Source: Undaria pinnatifida (Eukaryota; Sar; Phaeophyceae; Laminariales; Alariaceae). From it: DNA of 64,000 nucleotides. The position numbers and the translations under genes were made by a program. Every line of letters begins with the position of its first letter. Position 1 is the first letter of the stretch. The stretch lies in assembly GCA_012845835.1 (NCBI GenBank), contig JABAKD010000016.1:23358573-23422572 (forward strand), read 5' to 3'. The notes under the pieces are model-generated. The model had not been told where the DNA came from and did not search any database. It worked only from the letters and a program-made list of their open reading frames with translations. Positions 49,401 through 62,500 of the stretch are shown here, piece by piece.

Positions 49401-49770
49401 TCATGAACTGGCATGCAATCTCATGGCAACGTCACACGGCAGTGCCATGAGCTTTCATGGCATTGCCATGAGTAGGCAAGGCGTCGACTGCCATGTCATG
49501 ACGTGCAAACGTTAGTTGGCATTTCCGTGCAGATGTCCCATACGGCGGTTGCCCTCGAGGGTGTTCTCATGGCACTGGCTAAATGATACTGAAATTAGCC
49601 GTGCGTTTGCACGCTGAACTCTAACTCTAACCCTAACCCTAACCCTAAGGTTCAAAGGTGTTTTCCTGTAGCCTGTCCAGACGCGTGCTCTTGAAGCTGT
49701 CATGGCATTGCTGTGTTGCTGACCTCAAGGCCTGTGACGGACGCATGGCAATGCCATGGCAATGCCATAA
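46500..49770. repeat. CCATGG palindrome field
   Basis: For more than 3 kb, short palindromes such as GCCATGGCA, TGCCATGGCAATGCC and CATGGCA(C/G)TGCCATG recur in both orientations at irregular spacing, diluted by non-repetitive sequence (sparse around 47.3-48.4 kb). It differs from the GAAGCTTCC field at 21.7 kb but shares the CCATGG core. No gene is supported inside. Confidence 0.8.
49617..49650 (-). repeat. Interstitial telomeric repeat (CCCTAA)3 with CTCTAA variants
   Basis: Two CTCTAA-type units are followed by three CCCTAA units, then AAGG. It is too short for a telomere and lies inside the CCATGG field. It may mark a repaired double-strand break or telomerase capture. Confidence 0.9.
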
Positions 49771-49799
49771 CGTGCACCGTTTTACGAAGAGGAAATGGA

Positions 49800-52422
49800 G
49801 CCCACCATAGCCGTCTGCGTGCATAGACTGGGGTGGCAGCGACGCTCCTTGCAATACGCTCGGAGGAGTGAGCGACCTCGTGCGCGCCAGGCGAAGCCAA
49901 CTAGGGCAAGGGCGCAGTGCTGGGGATACGGAGCATTTGTGCGTATTGAACGGGACTAAGAGCTACGGCATCCTTCCAGTCATAGCCCACATTGTAGGAT
50001 TAGGATTGTCGTTACAATTGAGGAGAGGGAGCAGCCACGGGATCGACGTCCTCAACAATCATAGTTGGTGAATTGACTGTTCCTGACATGTATTCACACA
50101 TGCAATATCATGGTGTCGTGTCGTTGACTCGTGTTATTGGAGTCGACACGGAGATGGCCTGTTCACTCTCCTTCCACAAAGTGTGTTTAGAGCACCACCT
50201 GTGACCCTGCAAGGCTATGCATGCGCCACGTAACGGCAGTAATTCCATTATCTAATACTACGGTGGGACGAGGCACATTTCTCTGTGTGGGTGAGGAAGT
50301 AGGGGGGTGTTAAAGGATCGGTGACGACGCGCGGCGAAGCGTGCGGGAGTTCCACCAGAGGATTTGCTGAGTTAGCAACGGACATTTTGTAGACGAATAT
50401 AATTGATGTACAAGGATTTGCGAACTAAAACCGGTGTAGTATAGACCTGCCTCGGACCCGCAGTTGGTATAGGTGCGCGTATCAAGACGGTTTCGTGCGA
50501 TGGACAAGGCACATTCTGAGAACCTAAGTAAGAAAGGCCTATGGTGCTGTGGATTGCCTAATAAACGTATTGGTCGCGCAACATTAGTTGCTAAACGTGT
50601 GTGGACCATACCAGCATACGTTGGCCTCACTGCATTCCTATCCTGTGTCTGATGAAGGCCTACTTTTAGCCTGGTGACAAGGGGGGAGAGCCGACGCCCG
50701 TCGCTGGGCCAGAGAATGAAAAAAAAATTGGCGCTGCACTGCCACTAAAGCACAGGTTAGCTGCTCTGCTGTCGTAAGCGCACAATGGCCCGGTGTGCTT
50801 GTCTCTGCCTCTTATGTGAAAACGTGCCTTAAAGCGTAAAATCAAGGCCTGGCCTTGCCTTTAAAGTTTCACAACAGAGTCTGTGTTGATATATGTCGAC
50901 TCCCTTCGTGCCCTGTACCGCTCTCTGGTGGCCGTCGAAGGTGGCCGTTCCCCGTGCGGAGAGCCGTCGCAAAAGCACAATAATTCGAAACAACGGCAGT
51001 GTTCATGCCCGTAGTCTGCAGGAATTGTCCTCTGAAGGACGGAAATGGCTTTCTATCCCCTTAAGGGACGCATATGAAGACGTCCGCCTAGATTTCCTGC
51101 TATTGGACACCGTGAATAGACGAACTCGCCTTTGTGTCGAATTAATGTACGCAACAATAACCGAGCCTGCATTGACAATCATCACTGCAATAATAGCAAA
51201 ATGCGGAGGGATGCAGCGTGCACGAATTGGGTTCTCTACCACGATATATAACCCACACATGGACAAATGATGTACCAAGTAGCTATTAAACAATGTGTGC
51301 CATACAGCACCCACGACCAAGGGCAGTAGTAATTCCCACGACCACCAGCTCAACTAGCACGTTATAAACGACACAGAGCACCTCAAGAACGACACAGAAC
51401 TTCACTGCAACACTTGATCAACGTAGTACGCTATTACGTTTCCTACGCGACACACTCAGCTTGCCTTTTCGACTCCGAGTAGCACAAGAATGACCAAATA
51501 CGATAACCCCAACGAGTGTGACCATCATATTCTACATATACTCTAGCCGTCTCACTTGCACGGTCGAGAGGACAACAATTAACAGTCATACGTTACCATC
51601 GGCTCCACGCATCTAACTTCAAATATATGTCTACATGGGCTGGATATATCAGGTTGTGCTGACACATTAAGGGCTGGATACTGGCACAGAATGTATTGTT
51701 ATAAAAAAAAGGATATTAAGACTTTTCGAGAGCTCCAATTAATAGATTGAACAGTACAACGACAGTATATCGAAACATATAAAGAAACTTACGTACGCGG
51801 CACGAAACGATATCCCATAAAACGAAATACGCCACAAAAAGAACATATAAGTAAACGACAGAGGGATAGGAGGGGGGAGAGATGGGGACATTGTTTCCCG
51901 CTATCTACCCACAAACCCGACATTTCGTTCCCCAGACTGAAAATGGAAGTGAAAGCAAAAGCGCCCAAAGACAAAAAATCCCCGCCGACCCCCTCTCACC
52001 ATCGGCGGGGGGCGATGGCTTATGAATTCACCAGAAAGTTGCGGCTTATACAATGCGCAACCGCGTAACAATGAGGGAATCTGGTACACTGGCTGCTGAT
52101 TTCTCACGATACGTACGGTACTGCCTGCGCCGGACCGTGTGCCCAGCTCTAAATATATTGGCAGCCACTACCAGTAAGACCACATGAGGCTCATTGTCGA
52201 CTTCCGGTGTGGCCCATTATGTTACGTGATTTCACGTCAACGATCGTCCGAGCGTGTTTCGTACAATGTTCCAAACACACGGCTCGCGGAGCTCACGGCG
52301 CACTTTCCCATCATATCGCCCTCTTTATGTGTGCAGTGCCGCCTCCCTCATGAGAACCTGTGTGGGCCGCGCTAGTGTCATCGCTGGACTACCGCTCGTA
52401 CTGAAGGTTGCGCTTAAGGGTT
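49800..52422. other. Intergenic, downstream of the GH88 gene
   Basis: No gene is recognised except the small frame at 50893-51270, listed separately. Confidence 0.45.
50893..51270 (+). CDS. Small ORF, unknown function
   Basis: 125 codons from ATG to TGA, of mixed, non-repetitive composition (for example DAYEDVRLDFLLLDTVNRRT). The central stretch is hydrophobic-charged, consistent with a folded domain. No family is recognised. There is no splice evidence, and no other gene lies close by. Confidence 0.3.
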   Translation: MSTPFVPCTALWWPSKVAVPRAESRRKSTIIRNNGSVHARSLQELSSEGRKWLSIPLRDAYEDVRLDFLLLDTVNRRTRLCVELMYATITEPALTIITAIIAKCGGMQRARIGFSTTIYNPHMDK

Positions 52423-53512
52423 TCAGATGTACTCGTAGACGCTGATGGCGCTGTTACCGCCGCAAATCTGACTAGAGTCGCCAACGCAGTCGACGTCGCA
52501 CGTGGCGTCGCCGAGGCTGTCAGGATCGTCCGTCGCCAATCCGCAGTAGCACTGTGTCACACATAGAATGTAGAACCAGGCGGACATGAGAGAAAACGTT
52601 CGTCATACATATATCGAAGGATGATGCGCGCAGCAGTGACCGGACCAATCATAAGTGGTTCGCATCAACTTCACCCGAACGAGCATGGCACGATGTATCA
52701 TCCTTGCTCAGAAACTACGCCTTCGTGCTTCAGCAGTAACGCAATAGGATATGACGATCCTATACCATAGTAACTGCAGTACAATCATGATCTCTTAATG
52801 GTCATTTCATGTTTGGTCTCTGGAAAGGCGATGTTGGTCTTTCTATCTGCTACGATGTACTGATTGTACTTTCACGCTTGAACAGATGTTTATGCAGGCC
52901 TAACACCGGCTGGCTAGCGCTTTAACCCCATCTCGCTTACCAGTGAGCCGTTCCTGGTCCCGAAGTAGGCGAATCCACTGCAGGTTTCCGCGCAATTCTG
53001 TGAATGAGAATATTAATATTAAACGCAAAGAGCAACGGAATGGCAACACGGCGATGGCTGCTGGTGGTCATCCGAGGTGTATCGTGGAAGTGTGTGCATC
53101 TATCTCACGAGGTGAAAAATAGAGAGAGAGACGACGGACACATCATCGCAGCGAAACAATCTATATGACGCGACAATAATTGCAGCACCTATGCACAAGT
53201 TTATTTTCTACCTTACCTACTTCCTCATAGTGGCACCACCTACCGCAGTCGCCGCACCTATATGAACAAGCCTTTTTTCTAAAAGGCTTACAAATCCCAA
53301 CCTTCTAACTCGGAACAGCAACATAATTCACGTACAATATTGCACCTCTTAGAAGATTTGCAACAATATGCCCGGTATGAATTAATGATGAACAAGTCTC
53401 ACCTCAGTTGTCATGACGAATCTTCTCTTGGAAACCCCGCCGCTAAGAACAGGTTCGTCTTTCGAGTCCTGGTAGCACCCCAAGTACGAGTATGCCAGAG
53501 AAGCATCGGCCA
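52423..53512 (-). other. WSC domain of the GH88 protein (three exons)
   Basis: The WSC fold is a Cys-rich carbohydrate-binding module, known from yeast wall sensors and abundant in brown algae. Exons 53512-53403, 52997-52941 and 52551-52423 give the conserved sequence of YLGCYQD, VMTTE, CAETCSGF, CYCG, CDVDC and CGG, ending SVYEYI and a stop. All eight expected cysteines are present, so the C-terminus is complete. Confidence 0.9.
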
Positions 53513-56500
53513 CTGCCAGACACCGGTCATGAGGACAAGCAATAATAACGCGTTCAGGCCATGTATAGGCAAACACAGCAGCCAATAAGGCAGGAAATCA
53601 AGGCATACCGCGTAGAGTAAGATGACCACAGGGTCCGGGCGAGATCGACAGATTTATAACGCATCACACACTGCAACAAAGGCGATGATAGTTTATATTC
53701 AATGGGTGTTTCGACGATGAAGACTCCACAAAACACGTAACGCACAAGGCCGAATGAACAAGATGTGGAAAGCGGAATGCCCTCATCCGGCTTTGAGCAG
53801 CTTCACACTGCGGTACGACGTAGAGTAGTGGAACTTAGTGGTGAGTGCTTACCGCATGTCCCATCGGTGCATGTGCCACTGCAACAGTCCACGGTGGCGC
53901 TGCAGCTGTCTCCCTCGTCGGAGCAAGTGTCCAGTGATCTGGGTGGGAAAATCACAATCGGTACGAGTACAATGAGTACAATGAGTATAGACTATATGCT
54001 GATCTATCTGCGGAAAATTGCTCGATGGTGGCCCAAACTGTGGCCGCGGTCCACTCTTGCGTCTACACGACTATGCACGCATACCACGTTGTACATACAC
54101 TACATTGATGTACTAAACGGTGGCTTCAAAGATCTAGAGGTCACCGAGGCCGCCGGGGGGGGGGGGGGGGGGGAACCCAATTTCCCCCCACTTCCCCTCC
54201 ATACACACAGTGGCGAAACAAAAAAGCACAAACGTCAGAGACTCGAACCGAAGTAGGGCAGCCACACGCGCGGGTGGCCACGAGGCATTGAAACGTACCA
54301 GGTACAGCAGTGTGGCTCTAAGAGTGTTCTCTCAACCGTAGCATTCGCTAGGTAGCCCTCGTAATCTCTTGACAGGCTTCAACGCCCGACACCTTGCACA
54401 CGCTTTGTATGCAGCTTGTGGGTACGTAGCTTGTGGGTGCATAGGTTTCTGTTGCACCTACTGTGCCATGTATTCCGACGACGATCTGTATCACCAACGC
54501 GAAATATGCCACCGCGACCACGCTCTCTTGGCGAGCCTGTCTGCGACAATCGGTTGAAATATACAATTGGTATTGTTGGTAATAGTCGATATATATGATT
54601 CGGCGTGGATACCATGGAACACACCAGGGTAAGCATTAAGCCATAATGACCTGCATGTATTTTCCGGATTAATTGAACAAGCAGTACAGTTAGCATGTGT
54701 ACTCCGTGCCCGCCCCGCCGTTGCTTCGTCCCTCGCCTGAAGCATTGAAACAATTAACCGTATTTTACTATGCAAAGTTGTATCACACACGAATTTCAAG
54801 TAGTCTGTCCCTAAAAACGCGTGCAGTTCTAAAATACTTACAAATAGACTAGTCTATATTACAGTATGAGCATGACAGCCTAGACTCACAGGTTGAGGTC
54901 GTGTCCAAGGATGAGGTGGTTGACCGTAACACCGTTACTCCCGCTTCCCTCGAACAGGACGCTGACACTTGAAACAGAGTCCCACAAGCCAGCGGTGAAC
55001 GATCCGGCTGCCACAGAAAGTTGAACTCTGGTCAACCAAGATCAGGCAGGCGACAAAGCGTACGTTGTGACGTTGGGACAAATGATCAGATAAGGAAACA
55101 GACAAAGGTCTCGCGTGGCTAGCGTGGTAAGGTACATTGATCGCGAGAAGACAGATGGATGCGCGGGAGAGGGTGGTGGTACTGTATACTGTTTTAAAAT
55201 GAAAGCGTGCATTGGGACGTTGTATAAACGCGTGACATTGGGACGTTGTATTCAGGGCATAATTTCGCGACTAAAACACCGCTGGGAGAGCGCGAGCACA
55301 TAAGAACAACAACATCTTAGAGCGCTACGCTATTCAATTCATATATCAGCAACGGTAAATAAACTCACGAGTTTTCTCCCGTTGCCCATCCATCAGTTGG
55401 TGCCGAGATGCTCCCTGTCGTCACGGTATCACCAGCGCTCTCGAACCTCAGCGACGTAGGCACCAAGTCGACGTTGTCCATAGAAATACCAAACCTGATA
55501 TAGTTTTCATGATATAATATATTCATTAGTTGCAAGGGGAGTCGCCGACCTATATCCTTAATGAGGACACACAACCCGTGATACGCGCGATCGGAGTATC
55601 ACACACAGCTTGCAAAGATGAGTTTCGACAAAATATTCGATATCACAGCTGGAGTGTATTTTAATTTTTACAATATACGAAGCATTTACGGGTGTGCCGA
55701 GAAGAACCCCATGCCGACACATTCTTAGCGACTTTCAAGAGCACGACCACCCGGGTGTATTCATAGTTGGTCTACTCAGGCGCTCTTACTTTTTCGGCAA
55801 AAGTAGGATATAGCATTACAAGATCTGCGTACGTAGTCGTCTGTCGGCATGTACGTACTAGGTGGTCGCGAGTACGTCCAAGCTTGTCCGAGGTGAAGTC
55901 ACAACCGATGTCCAGCCCCGGCAATGCCCCCAGTGATGGACAGACAACAATGCTGCCCCCTGCCGGGGCCAGCCTTGGCAATCTACAATAAATAGTACTG
56001 CAAACGTAACTGGTACGCAAGGGCTTGGCTTTGATACGTAGGGGCCGGTGATGTTCAAAGTGCGGGCAACGTCGGCCACCGCCGCGATGGGGGATGCAAC
56101 ACAGGAAAGTCTAAAAAAGCTACCATTGCATATCCCCAACCTATCTACAACAGAGTGACGTGAGTCTCACCACACTACTAGTATAACGATTGTGTCTGAT
56201 CATACAATCATGCTCTGCGTGCACACTATGTCCCAAACCTGTTGTTGAGAACAGAAAGCGTTGTTCCTCACCATACAACGACAGCGGAATCTGTCGACAG
56301 GCCTCCAAGGTCTACGTCGGTGTCGAGAGCCGCTGAGCCGAACGTCGCCGCGATTTCACTAGAGCCACTGCTCGACACGGTAACCTCGTCTTCCAGGCGT
56401 AGAAGGATTGATGGGGCCATCTTAGTGTAGCGAACCTGGGGGGGAAACGCAGCAGCGTCACCAAGAAAAAAAATATAACTACTGTAACAGTGGCCTGTTT

Positions 56501-59500
56501 TTTGTTTATTGTTTGAAATTGCGCCCAATACGTTGACCCACTCTCCACTCGTAACACCTCACCGAACCGCACCTACAGTACAATAATTTGATCCCCTCAC
56601 TTTAAACAATTAATAATCCCATAGCATACCCGGTAGTGTTTAAGGATCAACTGCTGTCAGATATTCTGAGGAGTAGATTAAAGATTTACTATCACTGAAG
56701 CAAAACAAAGAGGAGCCCGACAAGGGTGTCGCGATTTGAACGGCAACACTAGACTATATTGGTACTTATACACGGCGTAGCTATGTGCCCACGCCATTGC
56801 AAAGTATCAGTGCAGGGACATACTTACCACGGTTAGGCCGGCGACCATGGTAAGGCCGGTGCGACTTAAACGACAACGAGCACCAAACACCCACATTATT
56901 GTTAGCAGGAGAGTGCTTACCATGGCTTCGAGAAGGAAGTAGTCGCCGAAAACCGCTCCGACTTCGGGGTCTCCCCACCGTGCGGACGCTCGGCGCAGGA
57001 TAGACTGCCACCCGTCCGTCGCTTCGGGCTCGTAGTAGCTACTGCTCACCAAAAGCGCCGTCAAGTACAGCTGTGCCTGCTCCAGGTAGATCGCTTCTCC
57101 TATGTAATTCAACAACAGGCGATTTTATGCCGTAAAGGAAAAAACTGGATCAAAGACAGCGTGTTGACCCCATTCAGTGTTGTGTGGACGTGTTACTGAG
57201 GGGACAATGGGCCATCGGGCAATCAATGCCGATGACTACTGATTCCGAAGAAGTCCAAAACGGCACATACTGTCCAAAACTTGAAGCATGTATTGGGCGC
57301 GTTGTACGGTGTCACCTTTGACGCGTGGTAGTCTAATCTAGTCTAGTCTAGTCTAGTCTAGTCTAGTATAGTCTCGTAGAGTATGGTATAGCATGGTATA
57401 GTATAGTATAGTATAGTATAGTATAGTATAGTATAGTATAGTATAGTATAGTCTAGTATTGTAGTGTATCATAGTATAGTGTAGTATAGTATAGTATAGT
57501 ATAGTATAGCGCCAGGTATAGTATAGTATAGCATAGACACTAGTCTATAGTAGTAGGCGAATGACAAGGCTCCTGAACCCAACTCCGTCCGAATGGCATT
57601 ATTTTCGCGGAACGATCGTTTTGCATACCTGGGCAACGGCTTTACCCATCGGAATGCACTTTCAGTTTGATCAAAATCAGTGTTAGGACGGGGAATATAG
57701 AGCTTCTGAAGTGATTAGCTTCAGCTGCCGAAGTGAGATTTCGGTGCATGCCGTGCAAAACACCTCTGCCATTGCATTGTACTTGCCACTGCATTCTACT
57801 TACCATTTATTACACTTACTTACCGTTGTACTTACAGCGGTATCATATTGCGATCAACAACGAACAGTGTACTTTATCGTTACGTGTGACGTTCTATTAT
57901 CTCACCGGTGGCCTGGAATATTTCGAAGAGGGCAGATGCTACGATAGAAGTGGAGGAGGAGTCCTTGCTGTTGTCCGAGTCCTCGGGGGCGTCGAAGTCG
58001 GCGAAAGGGACACTGTCGGCCGGCAGGTTATCCTCGAAGTATCTGGGTGGATAGTACAAAATATGGCAGTATCATACGCGAAAATGAATATGATGGCATG
58101 CCTGTTATATAACTGCAGTATCGGGCAGCTCACGACGCAAATCTCAAGCATAGTAGGATGGCGGGAGGAGCAAAGACACTGGAATAAAAAACAAGTTAAA
58201 AACCAGTACCCATGCGGCGAACGGAAAGCTCAACCATTCCATTATGTATACCTGATACTAAACGACCAACCTTGCGAATTGCGGGATGTACGTATGAGCA
58301 GTGTCAAGGTTGCGCGGCGTACCACAGCTCTGCGCTATCAAATAGCCGCCATATCGGTCCGAGGATAGCGAGTATCTTCACACGACTAGAAAAGATCATG
58401 GTCAGACATAAACACCAGCTAAAAATGAACTACTCCGCACGGGGCTTCACGTTCGGATGTCATTTCGTAGAAGAAGCTCTTCTGCCGCTTGCCCCAATAG
58501 ATCGAATGTGTTCCCACATAGTCTAGATCAACAACTTAACCCATTAGTCTATATCCACGACTCGCCCCAAACGATCCACAACTACTCTGTAGCTCTAATT
58601 GATCGAACAATTGCCCCAAGAGACCCCCAAGATATATGCGACAATCCCCAATACCCCCGCTGATAGATGTCAACAGACATTAGGCTTACCCCAATAGGTC
58701 GACAGAGTGGTCAAGGAACCTCGATGCTCCAAGGAACCGATAGACCATCACGAACCCGTAGATTGCCCACGCTTGGCCCCTGCTCCATGTAGAGGAGTCT
58801 TGCCACCCCTGGTACGTACCTGAAACACGTTCACGTTCGAGGTAAGAGGGTATTAGACTAGGATACCAATATACTAAGTACTAAAGAGAAAAACGACGCT
58901 ATAATAATAAAAGTGACAGTGAGAAGGTTACAGCATATACCAAAGAGCAAAATGACGCTATCATCATACTAAAAAATACAGTGATAAGGTTGCTGCAGTT
59001 GGTTACCACATCGCTAGACGTCGGCCCAGACTAATCGTACTGTAGCTGAGTTTAGTTGGTGCGTATATTGGGCAATTTCAGCAGCATTCCCTGCACCAAA
59101 TTCGATAGCCTCACCAATCAAGGTACGATGGAAATATGTACGAGTAAGGCACACAGTCCACCAGAGCACCAGGAAATATAGTGCGATATGTTTTTTGTGA
59201 CTTTCATGTCTTGACAAACCTGGACTGGGAGAGGTCTCTATGGGTGCGTTCGGGTTGTGCGCATAAAAGGAACTTCTCTCTTTGAGTTTCGAGTTTCGAT
59301 CCCGTATCCTGTGGTATCATCGCATTTGTTCGACATTGAAAATTATTGCAGCATCGCATGATCATATCACGTTCACACCAGTGCGAGGCCTCGTTTCTGT
59401 GTTTGGTACGGGGGCGACGATGACGATTATTGTATTGACACCACCACTGCATTGATTTAATTGTCGACATAATAAACAGTGCGCAGGTGACAGATCATCA

Positions 59501-62500
59501 TGCGGCAATGCTCCTACTCTTGCATAAAGGCGCGGTACAGACGGTGGGGTCGTCATGCTGTTTTACCCCCGTTTGGGCACTTTTTTTTTAATGGATCCCT
59601 CGGTGTCACTCGCGCGAGTGACCCCCCTGTTCCCGTCACAGGCTTTCTTTCTTTCGAGTGCGGTTTAACATTCTCGATACTAACACAAAAAGGGATGGTT
59701 GGCTAAGCTGCAACAAATAAAACGCCGAAGGTGTTTTTGTCAATAAGGTACAGAGTCACTAGCGCGAGTGACTCAGACCCGTTCACGGGAAAATTGGCGG
59801 GATCCCCCTAGCGTAGGTTGATAAGAGGTATTCATGGTTGCCTTTCACGCAGAGCCTTTTCCTCGCAGAGGGTTGCGTTGTCGCCTTGGACACAATGCCG
59901 TGCCTTCTGACGCGTGCCCTATCGCTTGCACATTTTTTCCGTATCATAGCAACGGCACTATGCCAGCCGGTCGCCCCGGTGGCGTATCAGGTTATCCTAG
60001 AGCCTGGTATAGGTCAGTTTCGTGAGTTCGAGCCCCGTCGGGCGCATACTCGTAAAAATTCGTTGGGACTTTTACATGTGCGCAAATTGACTTGTGGAAA
60101 GCGCGAGAGAGAGCGTGAGTTAGCAACACTCGATGAAAAATCGACGAGCAGTGGGATTGCTGAACCATATGCGCGATAAAAGTTGAAGGCAAGAACCGGC
60201 TGGGAGAAGGGACGACACCTGTGACCACGGCTTATCCAGAAGCTGGAAAGTGAAAGTGTGAGAAAAAATAAAAAAAGTGAGTGCCCTTAAACCTGGATCG
60301 GAACCACCTTAGTACTTGCAAGGATGGATATCAAGACAAGCGATACATGCCATTTGCCCCTATCCAAGGATGGCGCAAACGCACGAAAAGGGTTTTAATG
60401 GACGAAAAAGGCACTTGAGGCTTGACATCGTATATCTTGTACACAAAAAGCAAATAAACTGCCTTACTCGTTCGTGTATCAACACGGAAGTTGGCGTGCT
60501 TTTCGTTCAGGGCATGCCTCAACGCGCCTGCCGCATGTCTTAGTAGTTGGTGGTCAGGAATTAGCCGCTCCAGCTTCTACAATCGCAAATCTGTCTGAAC
60601 GACATCGCACCCGGCAGCTGAAAGGGCGAGATTTCAGAGACACCCCAACATTTTTGCTGTCGTGTTCTGTTGAAACGCTTTTTCTTCGCATCACCTTAAA
60701 CGTTGAACAGAGGTTTACCAGGGCAAAGCTCTGCCATACGTTATGGTAAAATAATAACGCTTGGTGGCAGAAATAATGTGGTGATCTTGAGTCGTTCTAC
60801 GATAGCCCCCACAACCTTTCTATAACGAAATCGCCGGTTTTGAAACCAGCACCTATGATACCGGTCGTACCCCCTGGAAAACGTTGCCCCTTGCCCACCC
60901 CCACGTCATTGTTCGATAGTAGTAGTAATAGCAGTAGTGGTCCATTGCAAACAAGAAAATATGTACACATGGAGCCCTTGGTTTATTAGCAACCTTCTTC
61001 ATGACGAGAAGCCACGAAACGTTCGTTAAACAAAAATCCCTGGTTTTCGGGGGGGGCTATCGTAGAACCAGTCTCTTCTGGGTTTCGGCTATTATTGGCG
61101 ATGTCCTCAAACAGCAATAGGATCTCCCTTGAACCCAGTGCTTGCTCTTACCGTCTTACCCTGAGTTAAAGCTCGGTCCTAACCTCCTGGCTAGCATGGG
61201 TGTGAATCACAAACAATAGAGGCGTGATGATTTTATCAGTTCTTGTAACTGACGAATCGATCCCTACATTGGTCTTGAAAAATGTTAGAAAATAATAGAA
61301 ACCTACCTGAAGCGACCGTCACTTCTTCAGGTCGAGGCGACCGCCCGTCATGGTACACCGATCTTGTGAGGCCGTCTGATCGTACCGCGTATAAAAAAAC
61401 GCCACAACTTGACGTACTTTCTTGAAACGCCATCATAGGCCGCGTCGGTGTATAAATTGCAACGTCCATGCCGGTGTTCACAAAAGAATATACCTTGGTC
61501 GACCAGGTCCCCGGTGTCCGGATCGTAGTCGGCAACGTGGAAGGTGCTGTAGTCATCCCGAACGATGTCCGTCCACGTCTGGTCTGCATGGCTGTATCGT
61601 CGATCCAAAATAAAAGTCAGCGGGGCAAAGAAAGGGGCGATTGTTATTCAAGTGTGATGACGTAGTACGCCCTTCTCGTACATGGGGCCAAGAAAACGTG
61701 CACTTAATAGGAAAACGTGGCTTTTATTAGAACAGCGCAGACCCATTACGTGCGACCATGATGTTGGCACAAAAAGATTCTACCAGGTACCAGCTAGCTA
61801 TCAAGCTCTCGCCAATAGGGACCATAAGAAAGTCAGAATACCCAAACAGACAACATTTTCAGTCAAACGTTGCTCGAATGCGCGGCGAGTGAGGGATGCG
61901 TCTTGATTGACAAAATTTCTCCTGTTATAAGCAAAGCGTTTGTGCCAAGCACGGCATCATGGATCGAAGTGCCTTCGCTCAAAGACCGAACCAAAGTAAC
62001 CGACGACACAAAGAAGCACTCACCCTTCTACGGCGGATTCGTATTTGGCCTCTCCCCCATTGAGCCACGCCCACAGCATGACCTCCATGTTCATCATCAT
62101 GTCCACATTCACCGCACGTTCCCACTCGGGCCGTTGGCTAGGCTCGTTCCACGACCAGAATGCCGGGATGTTGCTCTGCAGCACCACAAGAACAGTCACG
62201 CCGCGTTAGGCGTTGTTAGACGCTATCGTTTTGGTAGGAAATTGACTAGTCAGTTTACCAATAGCCCAGCGGACTACTACATTGCAGTAGTCAGCACAGT
62301 GCCTTAAGACCAAATTGCGTCGTCGGTAAGTATCGCGAGTGCACACAAATGCACGGGGAAAGTAAGGGTGAAGCGCTAACTACAAATATTAAAACAGACC
62401 CCTATATCCAACATGCACTGGCCAACCCAGTCGTCTGGCAAGCAGCAGCATAACCTCTTGAGCGGTTGAGTCGTAGAGCGACCGAGGGTTCGCATTGTAT

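Noticed and set aside
55995-56119. Possible extra exon reading ...AAVADVARTLNITGPY between GH88 exons
   Set aside because: Neighbouring exons join in exact phase without it, and no donor/acceptor pair lets it fit in frame. Treated as intron.
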